DNA of 35,639 bases, taken from contig CAJOPA010000065.1 in the NCBI GenBank assembly GCA_905236235.1, positions 1 through 35,639 on the forward strand, written 5' to 3'. Made by a program: the position numbers and the translations under genes. Below the pieces are notes generated by a model that worked only from the letters and a program-made list of their open reading frames with translations, was not told the origin of the DNA and ran no database searches. The stretch is from an uncultured Eubacterium sp. GTDB taxonomy: Bacteria > Bacillota > Clostridia > Lachnospirales > Lachnospiraceae. Of this stretch, positions 1-7,177 are shown in pieces (positions within the stretch are counted from its first letter, which is position 1; each line of letters opens with the position of its first letter).

Positions 1-84
1 TCCGTCCAAAAGCTGTCGGTTTCTGGATTGTTTGGCATCATATTGACGCATGATGCTGTCATATTGTGAATTCGTAAGTGACAA
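1..84 (-). CDS. DnaC-like helicase loader ATPase, N-terminal fragment (cut by window edge)
   Basis: Only the first 28 codons are inside the window. Reading the minus strand from a TTG at 84-82 gives a start of the form M-S-L-T-N-S-Q-Y-D followed by IMRQYDAKQSRNRQLLDG, open to the window edge. A short charged N-terminal helix like this is what I recall at the start of clostridial DnaC/DnaI-like ATP-binding proteins, which load the replicative helicase. The ATPase domain itself is not visible. It lies directly downstream of the DnaD-domain gene on the same strand with a 73-bp gap, the usual clostridial pairing. The start is uncertain: no ATG or good ribosome binding site precedes it, the frame stays open upstream to a TAA near 147, and another TTG lies 14 codons further upstream. 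The identity rests mainly on context. Confidence 0.6.
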   Translation of the reverse strand, partial: MSLTNSQYDSIMRQYDAKQSRNRQLLDG

Positions 85-135
85 TGTCTTATGATTTTTA
101 TACCGCGCCCCGTCGCGGTCTGACAATCTACTGGA

Positions 136-151
136 TTAAATCGTGATTTAA
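136..151. repeat. 16-bp palindromic repeat, copy 1 (between dnaD and the dnaC-like gene)
   Basis: The sequence TTAAATCGTGATTTAA has 7-bp inverted arms around a 2-bp centre. An identical copy lies inside dnaD at 907-922. This copy is in the short gap upstream of the DnaC-like gene, where it could act as an operator or protein-binding site. The function is unknown. Confidence 0.7.
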
Positions 152-157
152 CGCCTA

Positions 158-1255
158 TCAGCTCTGCAAAAGATCTCGCATCAGAGCATCGTTATCGTAG
201 TTTCTCCCTGCACAGGTGTAAGCCGGCTTCTTGGGCGTGGTGTGCGTCGTGCTCTTGCGGGACGACGTACTCTTTGGCGGGTGCGAGGTGCGGAACTTGT
301 CATCGAGTGCGATCACGTCCTCCATGGTTGTCACCTGATTGTTGTGCCAGTTGGAAAGGATCCTGTCCGCGTAGTCAAAGCTGGGCTCGCGCGTGATGGT
401 AATGGTTCGCGAGCAGGCCTCAAGGATCAGCTCCTCCGGCATCTTCCAGGTACGGCTCCACTTGCGGACAAAGGCAAGCTCCGGCGCTTTGAACATCTGC
501 TTCGTAATGCCGAAAACCTCCATGACCTGCTCCATCAGCGGTGTGAATCGCGTGGTCTTGGAAAAGATCTTGGCCTGTTCCACGTCGCGGATCTCGTTGG
601 CAAACCACTGCTCCGCCGTTTTGTTCATCTTCGGAAAGGTATTGGTCCCCATGGTCAGGCTGTATTCCACCAGATATTCGGAAAGGTCCGCATTAAATCC
701 TAATTTATCCTGCCAGAAAAGGAGGTAATTCACATCCGCCTGGGAGAGATACCGTCCGAGGTAACGTCCGCAAATATAGAGAAGTTCGCCGTTTTCCTCG
801 GTAAACCGCGCCACCTGCGTCTTGCTGTACATCGGAATCTCCATGGGCAGGGTGCGCGCTGCGGGATCAGCTGCCTGCGGAAGTGCGTCGAGAGTGGCCA
901 GGGCGGTTAAATCGTGATTTAAATCGGAAACACCCTGATCCGCAAGGGAGGGCACGGCGGGATTTAAGAAATAGATCCCGGTCACGTCGCCTCTCGCATT
1001 GGATTCCAGGTGTAAAAGCCCTGCCTTTTCCCAAAATAAAAGCCCCCTGCGAACGTCGCCTTCCGTGCATTGAAAACGGTCGGCAACGGATGCAACGGAA
1101 AAGCTGCATTCGTGCCGGTTGCGACACCGCAAAAGGTAAAGATATATTTTGACATATTCACCGGTTGCATTCGGCATATAATTGTCAAGAAAATTATTCG
1201 GCACCAAGGTGCTGCCGTCTATGCCATCCTCGTGCAGAAGGATTTGTGATCCCAT
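158..1255 (-). CDS. DnaD-domain replication initiation protein
   Basis: This 365-residue protein has the two-part layout of DnaD/DnaB-type primosome proteins. An N-terminal winged-helix-like region (about residues 20-100, with V-A-D-R-F-Q-C-T-E-G-D-V-R-R-G and F-W-E-K-A-G-L-L) is followed by a C-terminal DnaD-like helical domain (about 225-330, with EVFGITKQMF, FVRKWSRTWKM and YADRILSNWHNN). The YxxxIxxxW-type motif near the end of that domain is typical of the family. Such proteins help load the replicative helicase at the origin or restart forks, acting with the ATPase encoded just downstream. The tail (about 330-350) is Ser/Thr/Lys-rich and probably disordered. The ATG at 1255 follows a G-rich Shine-Dalgarno (GGGGG). 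A good promoter lies 64 bp upstream, and DnaA-box-like 9-mers lie beyond it. Confidence 0.9.
   Translation of the reverse strand: MGSQILLHEDGIDGSTLVPNNFLDNYMPNATGEYVKIYLYLLRCRNRHECSFSVASVADRFQCTEGDVRRGLLFWEKAGLLHLESNARGDVTGIYFLNPAVPSLADQGVSDLNHDLTALATLDALPQAADPAARTLPMEIPMYSKTQVARFTEENGELLYICGRYLGRYLSQADVNYLLFWQDKLGFNADLSEYLVEYSLTMGTNTFPKMNKTAEQWFANEIRDVEQAKIFSKTTRFTPLMEQVMEVFGITKQMFKAPELAFVRKWSRTWKMPEELILEACSRTITITREPSFDYADRILSNWHNNQVTTMEDVIALDDKFRTSHPPKSTSSRKSTTHTTPKKPAYTCAGRNYDNDALMRDLLQS
907..922. repeat. 16-bp palindromic repeat, copy 2 (inside dnaD)
   Basis: This is an exact second copy of TTAAATCGTGATTTAA. Here it lies within the dnaD reading frame, encoding D-L-N-H-D-L-T on the minus strand. 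The copies are about 770 bp apart. Confidence 0.7.
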
Positions 1256-1318
1256 AATGTTTCCCCCGTTTCACCGTAGGACACAATACGTCCTGCGGAT
1301 CATTTTTCATGCAAAGGA

Positions 1319-1347
1319 ATTATAGCAAAAGAGAAATGGTTTGTGAA
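1319..1347 (-). promoter_or_regulatory. Promoter for dnaD
   Basis: On the minus strand, TTCACA (1347-1342, five of six matches to the -35 consensus) is followed by a 17-bp spacer and TATAAT (1324-1319). A TGC just before the -10 gives an extended -10 element. Transcription would start near 1312, leaving a leader of about 57 nt that holds a small AGGAC/GTCCT hairpin. Confidence 0.75.
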
Positions 1348-1394
1348 GTGCCAAAAAGTCCGCAAAGCCAGTGTTTTCAAGGGTTTGCGCAATG

Positions 1395-1567
1395 TGTGGA
1401 AAAGTGGATAACTTTGGCATGTTTCTTTTTATGGAAACTTTTTTTCGCCCTCAAAAACCATAAAATGAGGGGTTGTCGAAAGATGTAAAAAAGAGATTAT
1501 GTTAAATGAGTTTTACACATTTTCGGACGGCAAAACCCGCCCGAAAAATTGTGTATAAAGTGGATAA
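1395..1567. promoter_or_regulatory. Group of DnaA-box-like 9-mers upstream of dnaD
   Basis: The 312-bp gene-free stretch between murC and dnaD contains several matches or near matches to the DnaA box TTATNCACA. These are TTTTCCACA (minus, 1395-1403), TTATCCACT (minus, 1403-1411), TTTTACACA (plus, 1511-1519), TTATACACA (minus, 1550-1558, perfect) and TTATCCACT (minus, 1559-1567). They form two tandem pairs plus a single site, all upstream of the dnaD promoter. This could be DnaA-dependent control of dnaD/dnaC or a DnaA-binding locus. Only the sequence matches are seen; binding is inference. Confidence 0.5.
1520..1547 (-). other. Stem-loop just downstream of murC
   Basis: Read on the minus strand, UUUUCGGGCGG and CCGUCCGAAAA pair as an 11-bp stem (one G-U) around a GUUUUG loop. 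It follows the murC stop codon by about 20 nt. It may end or stabilise the murC transcript, but no U-tract follows it, so it is not a classical intrinsic terminator. Confidence 0.45.
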
Positions 1568-2959
1568 CTACTTAGAAGTCAGCTCATTTGCGATATTTAC
1601 AATGTTTCCGGCACCCATAGTTATCAACAAATCATCGTGCAAACATTTTTCCGATAAAAATTTTTTGATCTCCTCAAAAGTGGAAAAATAGTAAGCTTCC
1701 TTGTGCCCCAGACGTTGCAGTTCTCGGAGAAGATCCTCGGAGGAAATCCCCAGCGTGTCCGTTTCCCGTGCGGCGTAGATGTCCGCAAGTACGACGATAT
1801 CCGCAGGAAAAAGCGCTGCGGCAAAGTCTTCAAGGAAGGCTTTGGTGCGGGAGTAGGTATGGGGCTGGAAAGCCACGATGATCCGGTTGTGCGGATACTT
1901 GAGCGCGGCATCGAGCGTCGCCTTGATCTCCGTGGGATGGTGGGCATAATCATCGATGACGGTGACATCCTGCCAAGTCCCTTTGTATTCAAATCTTCTG
2001 TCAGCGCCGTGGAAGGAAGATAAACCTTTGGAAACGGTGCGAAAGGGAAGATCCATGCAGTCAGCCAGCGTAATGGCCGCTAAGGCGTTGATGACATTGT
2101 GGCGTCCGGGTACCCGGAGTTGTACGGTTTCCTTGTCATAGGCGCTGCCGGGGCAGGAAAGGACAAAGGAGGCACAGCCTTTATCATCAAAGACGATCTC
2201 CGTGGCACAAAAGTCCGCGCGATCGGTGAATCCGAAGCGAATGACATGGTCGCAGGCAAGTCCCTCGGTGAGTGCCGCGTTGTCCGTGATGCCGTCATAC
2301 AGGAGAATGGCACCATCGGCGGGAGTATGGGATGCAAACTCCCGGAAGCTTGCGCGGATCTCGTTCAGGTCATGGAAAAAGTCCATGTGGTCCTCTTCTA
2401 CGTTGAGGATGATGGCATACTTCGGATAAAACTGCAGGAAACTGTTGGTATACTCGCAGGCTTCCGTAAGAAAAGTGTCGGAATGACCGATGCGGATGTT
2501 GCCGTTCAATACCGGCAGGATCCCGCCTACGGAAATGGTGGGATCGGAAGAGGCCTGCAGCAGGATATGGCTGATCATGGAGGTGGTGGTTGTCTTCCCG
2601 TGCGTGCCGGAGACAGCGATGGAGTTCGCAAAATTGGTCATGATCTGGCCCAAAAGCTCGGCTCTTGAAAGCATGGGGATACCGGCCGCCACGCAAGCGG
2701 CATACTCCGGATTGTCCTCGGAGATGGCGGCAGTGTATACGACGACATCCAGGTCGCTCGTGATATTCTCCGCACGCTGCCCGATGTTGACCTGGATCCC
2801 GGACGCCGTTAGGGCGCTGGTGATGGTGGACATGGCTCTGTCCGAGCCGGAAACGTTAAAATGTCTGTCCTTTAAGATCTCGGCAAGGCCGCTCATGCTG
2901 ATGCCGCCAATGCCGATAAAATAAACGTTAACAGGGTTGTTAAAATCAATTTGGTACAT
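1568..2959 (-). CDS. murC: UDP-N-acetylmuramate--L-alanine ligase (MurC)
   Basis: MurC adds L-alanine to UDP-N-acetylmuramic acid in the cytoplasm using ATP, the first step of the peptidoglycan stem peptide. The 463-residue length is normal for the family. The N-terminal UDP-binding Rossmann region begins with YFIGIGGISMSGLAEIL (about residues 13-29) and continues with the S-G-S-D motif. The Mur-ligase P-loop is S-G-T-H-G-K-T-T-T (about 117-125). A conserved E-x-x-E-Y-x-N-S-F-L stretch follows, and D-D-Y-A-H-H-P-T-E marks the C-terminal ligase domain (about 338). The start has a good AAAGGAGT ribosome binding site. It is divergent from the c-di-GMP gene at 3092, with its own promoter between them. 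Confidence 0.97.
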   Translation of the reverse strand: MYQIDFNNPVNVYFIGIGGISMSGLAEILKDRHFNVSGSDRAMSTITSALTASGIQVNIGQRAENITSDLDVVVYTAAISEDNPEYAACVAAGIPMLSRAELLGQIMTNFANSIAVSGTHGKTTTTSMISHILLQASSDPTISVGGILPVLNGNIRIGHSDTFLTEACEYTNSFLQFYPKYAIILNVEEDHMDFFHDLNEIRASFREFASHTPADGAILLYDGITDNAALTEGLACDHVIRFGFTDRADFCATEIVFDDKGCASFVLSCPGSAYDKETVQLRVPGRHNVINALAAITLADCMDLPFRTVSKGLSSFHGADRRFEYKGTWQDVTVIDDYAHHPTEIKATLDAALKYPHNRIIVAFQPHTYSRTKAFLEDFAAALFPADIVVLADIYAARETDTLGISSEDLLRELQRLGHKEAYYFSTFEEIKKFLSEKCLHDDLLITMGAGNIVNIANELTSK

Positions 2960-2986
2960 AAAGACACTCCTTTTGTATTCTTTCCT

Positions 2987-3014
2987 ATTATAATCTCTTC
3001 AAAAAAATATGCAA
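2987..3014 (-). promoter_or_regulatory. Promoter for murC
   Basis: On the minus strand TTGCAT (3014-3009), a 16-bp A/T-rich spacer and a perfect TATAAT (2992-2987) lie 28 bp before the murC start. The -35 element is weak. Confidence 0.6.
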
Positions 3015-3039
3015 TGGGTGGTGAAAATTCAAAATTTAT

Positions 3040-3047
3040 GCTATAAT
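3040..3047 (+). promoter_or_regulatory. Extended -10 promoter for the PAS-GGDEF-EAL pair
   Basis: TATAAT at 3042-3047 is preceded by TGC, giving an extended -10. The upstream TGGTGA (3019-3024, 17-bp spacing) is only a weak -35. The start point would be near 3054, leaving a leader of roughly 38 nt before the ATG at 3092. Confidence 0.55.
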
Positions 3048-3091
3048 TTTCTAAGTTGTACGGACAATACATAAGGGTATCGGGAGTGAGT

Positions 3092-5461
3092 ATGAAAACG
3101 TTATTTATTGCCTGTGTCATCGGGGGGATTCTCCTGGTGTTTCACAGCACTTACGTTTCGGAAAAAACACATTCGATTTACACAAGCAGATTGCGTTGTC
3201 TCGTGGTTGCGACGGTTGTCAATGTTTTTGCATACACCGCCGCGGTTTGCGTGGAAAATATTTTCGCAAGCGCGCTGTGTTATGCCTTTTTTTATCTTTC
3301 TTTGGATTGGATCCTTCTGTTTACATCCGATTTTGTCCTGCTGTTTGTGGAAAAGGAACATTCCGGAATGCCGGCGTCAGTTTTTCGTATCATGTATGTG
3401 GTGTTTGGCATTATCGACAGCATTTCCCTGATCTTAAGCGTCAATCTCCATCATGTATTTCGGATCCTTCCCGGGACGGGAACGGGAGATACCAATGGAT
3501 TCGTACGGCAGTTTACCGTACTGTATGACGCGCATCTGGTACTCTGCTATCTGGTGGCGCTTACCATCGTATGGGAGCTTTTGCATGCCATTTTTACACA
3601 CTATAAGGGGTTTCGCAGAAAGTACGTCTATGTTCTGGTCGCCTTCGTGGTGCTGCTTGCTATGGACGGCGCCTATATGATCTTTGGATTTGAATTGAAT
3701 TTCTTCGTGTTGGCCTACCCACTTTTTATCCCCGTGCTGTGTTATCTTATCTTTGTTGTGGTACCGCATGAGGATATCGAGTCGGTACTGCATGCCGTGA
3801 TCGATGAGATCAATACGGGGATTGCGGTCATCGACCTGAAAGGCGCATGTCGCTACTGCAATGAAGCGGCAAGGCGTTTGTTTGATATTGACGGAGAGGA
3901 TTACAGTGAGATCGAAGCCTATGCTGCGGGTTTGATCGAGAAATCGGAAGCGGACGGAGAAAAGGAAACACCGGAAGACACAGCGCACAGTTTGTATCAT
4001 GCGCGCGAGGAATTGGCGGCTTCTGGAGAATTGCATTTTACGGATGTTGATCTTTACAGGATGTATGATCGCAACGGGAATTGGTATGCCTATGCCGTGA
4101 AACTGGAGGATGTCACCGGAGAAGTCCGGGAGGAGGAGACGCAAAAGTACAAGGCGACGCATGATGCGCTGACGGGATTGTACAACCGGGAGAGCTTTTT
4201 TACGGAAGCCAACCACATTCTCTTGACCCGGCGGGATGTGGAATTTAACCTTGTTTACACCAACATAAAGGATTTTAAACTCCTCAACATGTTGTTTGGT
4301 GAGGAGTTCGGCAATAGGATCATCAAAACCCAGGCCAAGATGCTGCAGGCGGCACGTTACGACAATGTGGTTATCGGACGTATGGGCGGAGATCGGTTTG
4401 CCATGCTGATCCCGGCAGCGGATTTTCGGCCGGATCTGGCGGTGGCCAATACGAAAAAGATCATGGAGACGCATAATGACAGCGAGTACAAGGTGTTCAT
4501 CTATCTCGGTGTCTACAGGATCACCGATCATGATGAACCGATCACGGAAATGTGTGATAAGGCATTGATGGCGATCAAGAGCATTTATGGCAATATGGAT
4601 CAGACGCTGGTGTATTTTGATCAGAATATGATGAAAGAGGAGATCCGCCGGCAAAAGATCATAAATGAAATTGATGAGGCGATTGAAAACGATCTCTTTG
4701 AGATCCGTATCCAGCCCAGCATGACCAAAGAATCGAAGGTGATGGCGGGCAAGATCCACTACATATGGAAACATTCCGAGCTGGGTGAGCTCTGGGAGGA
4801 TGATTATGTCCCTGCCTTGGAGAGAAACGGTACCATCAGCCGTTTGGAACTCCTTTTCTGGGAAAAGGCCATCCGCGTGCTCAGAATCTGGATCGATCAC
4901 GGTTTTACGGATCGTTGGGTGGTGGTCCGTTTTGCGCCCGAGAGTCTGTATGAGTTTGATCCTTGCGAAAAGCTGGAGGAGCTGGCGCATAAATACCGCG
5001 TGCCGAAGGATCGGATCACGGTGGAAGTCATGGAAGACGTGCTGATGTTTGATTCCGCCAACCGTCTCGGCGCGATTGCACAGCTTCGTGCGGCGGGATT
5101 TTCCGTGGTCATCGATCAGTTTGGCAAAGCCTATTCGTCTCTGGGGATGTTAAAGGATATGCATATTACCGGAATCCGCGTGGATGTGGGCATGATTCGT
5201 GAGGAAAGCGAGCGGTGTCGTATCCTGGTGGAGAACATTGTGCGGATGGCGGACGAACTGCATCTTTTTATTATTGCAGGTGATGTACGGGATAAAAAAG
5301 AATTTGGGATCCTTTCCCATCTGGGATTTAATACCTTTGAGGGTCCGTATTTTGGCGAAGCCGTGTCATTTCGCGAATTTTCGGCCAAGTATGACATCCG
5401 GGAGGATGCGGAGGATCACACAGACGGACCAAAAGACCCTTTCAGGGAGTGGGATGAATGA
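3092..5461 (+). CDS. Membrane PAS-GGDEF-EAL protein with both catalytic domains degenerate
   Basis: The protein has 789 residues counted from the ATG at 3092, chosen because GGGAGTGAG precedes it; an in-frame upstream start lacks this. About seven membrane helices fill residues 1-222, resembling the 7TM sensor region of some histidine kinases. A PAS-like domain follows (about 235-350, I-N-T-G-I-A-V-I-D), then a GGDEF-like domain (355-525) and an EAL-like domain (530-770). The cyclase motif reads G-G-D-R-F, so the second acidic residue is lost. In the EAL domain the signature E-A-L-x-R-W is A-G-K-I-H-Y-I-W, and D-D-F-G-T-G is D-Q-F-G-K-A. Neither diguanylate cyclase nor phosphodiesterase activity is expected. 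A role as a c-di-GMP or signal sensor that controls its partner is inference. Its stop overlaps the next start (ATGA). Confidence 0.85.
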   Translation: MKTLFIACVIGGILLVFHSTYVSEKTHSIYTSRLRCLVVATVVNVFAYTAAVCVENIFASALCYAFFYLSLDWILLFTSDFVLLFVEKEHSGMPASVFRIMYVVFGIIDSISLILSVNLHHVFRILPGTGTGDTNGFVRQFTVLYDAHLVLCYLVALTIVWELLHAIFTHYKGFRRKYVYVLVAFVVLLAMDGAYMIFGFELNFFVLAYPLFIPVLCYLIFVVVPHEDIESVLHAVIDEINTGIAVIDLKGACRYCNEAARRLFDIDGEDYSEIEAYAAGLIEKSEADGEKETPEDTAHSLYHAREELAASGELHFTDVDLYRMYDRNGNWYAYAVKLEDVTGEVREEETQKYKATHDALTGLYNRESFFTEANHILLTRRDVEFNLVYTNIKDFKLLNMLFGEEFGNRIIKTQAKMLQAARYDNVVIGRMGGDRFAMLIPAADFRPDLAVANTKKIMETHNDSEYKVFIYLGVYRITDHDEPITEMCDKALMAIKSIYGNMDQTLVYFDQNMMKEEIRRQKIINEIDEAIENDLFEIRIQPSMTKESKVMAGKIHYIWKHSELGELWEDDYVPALERNGTISRLELLFWEKAIRVLRIWIDHGFTDRWVVVRFAPESLYEFDPCEKLEELAHKYRVPKDRITVEVMEDVLMFDSANRLGAIAQLRAAGFSVVIDQFGKAYSSLGMLKDMHITGIRVDVGMIREESERCRILVENIVRMADELHLFIIAGDVRDKKEFGILSHLGFNTFEGPYFGEAVSFREFSAKYDIREDAEDHTDGPKDPFREWDE

Positions 5462-7095
5462 AAAAGCAAAAAGGTTATGGAAAATTTCATATCAATCGCG
5501 TGTATCGTGACCTGATCGATTATTCGGATGAGGGCATCTGTTATTTTAATGCGCAGGGCAACTGTATCCTGGCGAACGAAGAGGCCAAAAGAATCCTCGC
5601 GCCGCTCGAAGAACCCTACGGGGCGGAGGAGGTTTTGACGTACATCGGATGGGCGGAAGCGGAGGGGGAAAACCCCCGGCGCTGCAAGGTGCATTTCGGC
5701 GGTACGGATTACCATTACGTGGTGGAATACAGGGAGATCCGGCGGCAAAACAAGAGCGTGGCATCCTATCTGAAAATGCGGGACTACACCGAAGAAATGG
5801 CCGTCATTGAGACGGACCGCTATGCGATCACACATGACAGCTTTACCGGCCTTTTGTCCCGGGAAGGTTTTTTTGAAAGGGTGGATGAAAAACTGGCGCA
5901 GGGCGCAGACGGCGTCTGGATGATGCTTTGCTCCAATATCAAGGATTTTAAGGTGGTCAACAAGATCCTCGGCAATACCGTGGGAGACAAGATCCTCTTG
6001 GAAGAAGCCAGGCTTTTAAAGAATATGGTGCGCCGGGACAGTATCTACGGCCGCATCATCGACGATAAATTTGCGCTGTTTGTGCGCAAGGAGTATTTTC
6101 GCGAGGAGATCGTCAAAAGCGTCCTCGAAAAAATGCAGGGCACCATGCGTAACAACATGTATCGCATGCATGTGCATGTCGGGATCTACGAGATGAACAA
6201 CGGGCCGGAGAAAGCCCAGGATATGTACAATAAAGCCAAGATCGCCATGGATGCCATCTCCGGCAACTACCATCAGATCTTTTCTTACTACAATTCCGTG
6301 CTGATGGAGCGGCAGCTGAGCGAGATGCGTTTCATGACGGAATTTGAGCGGGCGCTTGATGAGCGGCAGTTTGTGATCTATTTGCAGGCGCATACCTCCT
6401 TTAACGGCCGGGCGGACGGTGCGGAGGCTTTGGTGCGCTGGAAACATCCGGAGAAGGGGATCCTGCCGCCGGCGCGTTTTATTTCCATTTTGGAGGATTC
6501 CGGGCAGATCCGGCAGCTGGATCAGTATGTATGGGAAGAGGCGGTGCGACTGCTTCGGGACTGGAAGGACCGGGGGTATGAGGAGTACTACATCTCCGTC
6601 AATGTCTCGATCAAGGATATCCTCTATCGGGATATGTATGAGGTCTTTACGAACCTCGTGGAAACCTATGAGGTTAACCCGGCCAGACTTCACATCGAGA
6701 TCACGGAGACGGTGCTGATCGTGGATATGGACAAGATCATCAGCCTGATCAAACGCTTGCGGGCGTATGGTTTTGTTGTGATGATCGACGATTTCGGTAC
6801 GGGATATTCCTCCTTCTATCTGCTTCGCAATATCGAGGCGGATGTGTTAAAGATCGATATGGAGTTTTTGCAAAAACAAAACGATAACGATATTGAGAAA
6901 AATTATAAGGAGATCGTCTTGCGAACCGTGATCCAGATCGCAAGAGAGCTCTCCATGGATGTCATCGCCGAAGGTGTGGAGACGGAGGAGCAGGCAAGGC
7001 TTCTTGTGGGTCTGGGATGCCGTCGTTTCCAGGGATACTATTTCCACAGGCCGGAAAGCGTGGATGAATTTGAAAAGAAGTATTTCAGGATGTAA
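5458..7095 (+). CDS. PAS-GGDEF-EAL cyclic-di-GMP phosphodiesterase (degenerate GGDEF, intact EAL)
   Basis: This 545-residue protein has no membrane segment. A PAS-like domain (about 15-110, with Y-S-D-E-G-I-C-Y-F-N) precedes a GGDEF-like domain (125-285) whose signature is replaced by I-D-D-K-F, so cyclase activity is unlikely. The EAL domain (290-540) keeps the key residues: A-E-A-L-V-R-W-K-H-P (about 320), S-V-N-V-S, I-E-I-T-E-T, I-D-D-F-G-T-G-Y-S-S (about 443), V-L-K-I-D and A-E-G-V-E-T-E (about 503). It should therefore hydrolyse c-di-GMP to pGpG. Its ATG overlaps the stop of the upstream gene, implying translational coupling. The pair shares domain order but differs in membrane anchoring and catalytic state. 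A GTP-binding regulatory role for the dead GGDEF domain is known in this family but untested here. Confidence 0.92.
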   Translation: MKKQKGYGKFHINRVYRDLIDYSDEGICYFNAQGNCILANEEAKRILAPLEEPYGAEEVLTYIGWAEAEGENPRRCKVHFGGTDYHYVVEYREIRRQNKSVASYLKMRDYTEEMAVIETDRYAITHDSFTGLLSREGFFERVDEKLAQGADGVWMMLCSNIKDFKVVNKILGNTVGDKILLEEARLLKNMVRRDSIYGRIIDDKFALFVRKEYFREEIVKSVLEKMQGTMRNNMYRMHVHVGIYEMNNGPEKAQDMYNKAKIAMDAISGNYHQIFSYYNSVLMERQLSEMRFMTEFERALDERQFVIYLQAHTSFNGRADGAEALVRWKHPEKGILPPARFISILEDSGQIRQLDQYVWEEAVRLLRDWKDRGYEEYYISVNVSIKDILYRDMYEVFTNLVETYEVNPARLHIEITETVLIVDMDKIISLIKRLRAYGFVVMIDDFGTGYSSFYLLRNIEADVLKIDMEFLQKQNDNDIEKNYKEIVLRTVIQIARELSMDVIAEGVETEEQARLLVGLGCRRFQGYYFHRPESVDEFEKKYFRM

Positions 7096-7102
7096 GTGCG
7101 GG

Positions 7103-7130
7103 TTGCAAAAAAGAAAAAGTGTGCTATAAT
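7103..7130 (+). promoter_or_regulatory. Promoter for the FFTR-like/patatin operon
   Basis: TTGCAA (7103-7108), a 16-bp spacer and a perfect TATAAT (7125-7130) preceded by TGC lie just after the EAL gene stop. The transcript would begin near 7137, giving a leader of about 40 nt that contains the AAAGGAGG ribosome binding site. Confidence 0.75.
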
Positions 7131-7177
7131 AGATTGTGTACAATCAAATAGGACAAAATACAAAGGAGGAGATCGGC

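Noticed and set aside
1520..1547. Stem-loop after murC as a Rho-independent terminator
   Set aside because: The U-rich side precedes the stem and A residues follow it, so it lacks the downstream U-tract on the murC strand. Kept only as a stem-loop.
1395..1567. Chromosomal replication origin
   Set aside because: There are only DnaA-box-like matches. dnaA, dnaN and an obvious DNA unwinding element are absent, so an origin call is not supported.
3434..4990. Minus-strand open frame of 518 codons opposite the first PAS-GGDEF-EAL gene
   Set aside because: It runs antisense to clear GGDEF/EAL-like domains, shows no family motif, and has no promoter or start context.
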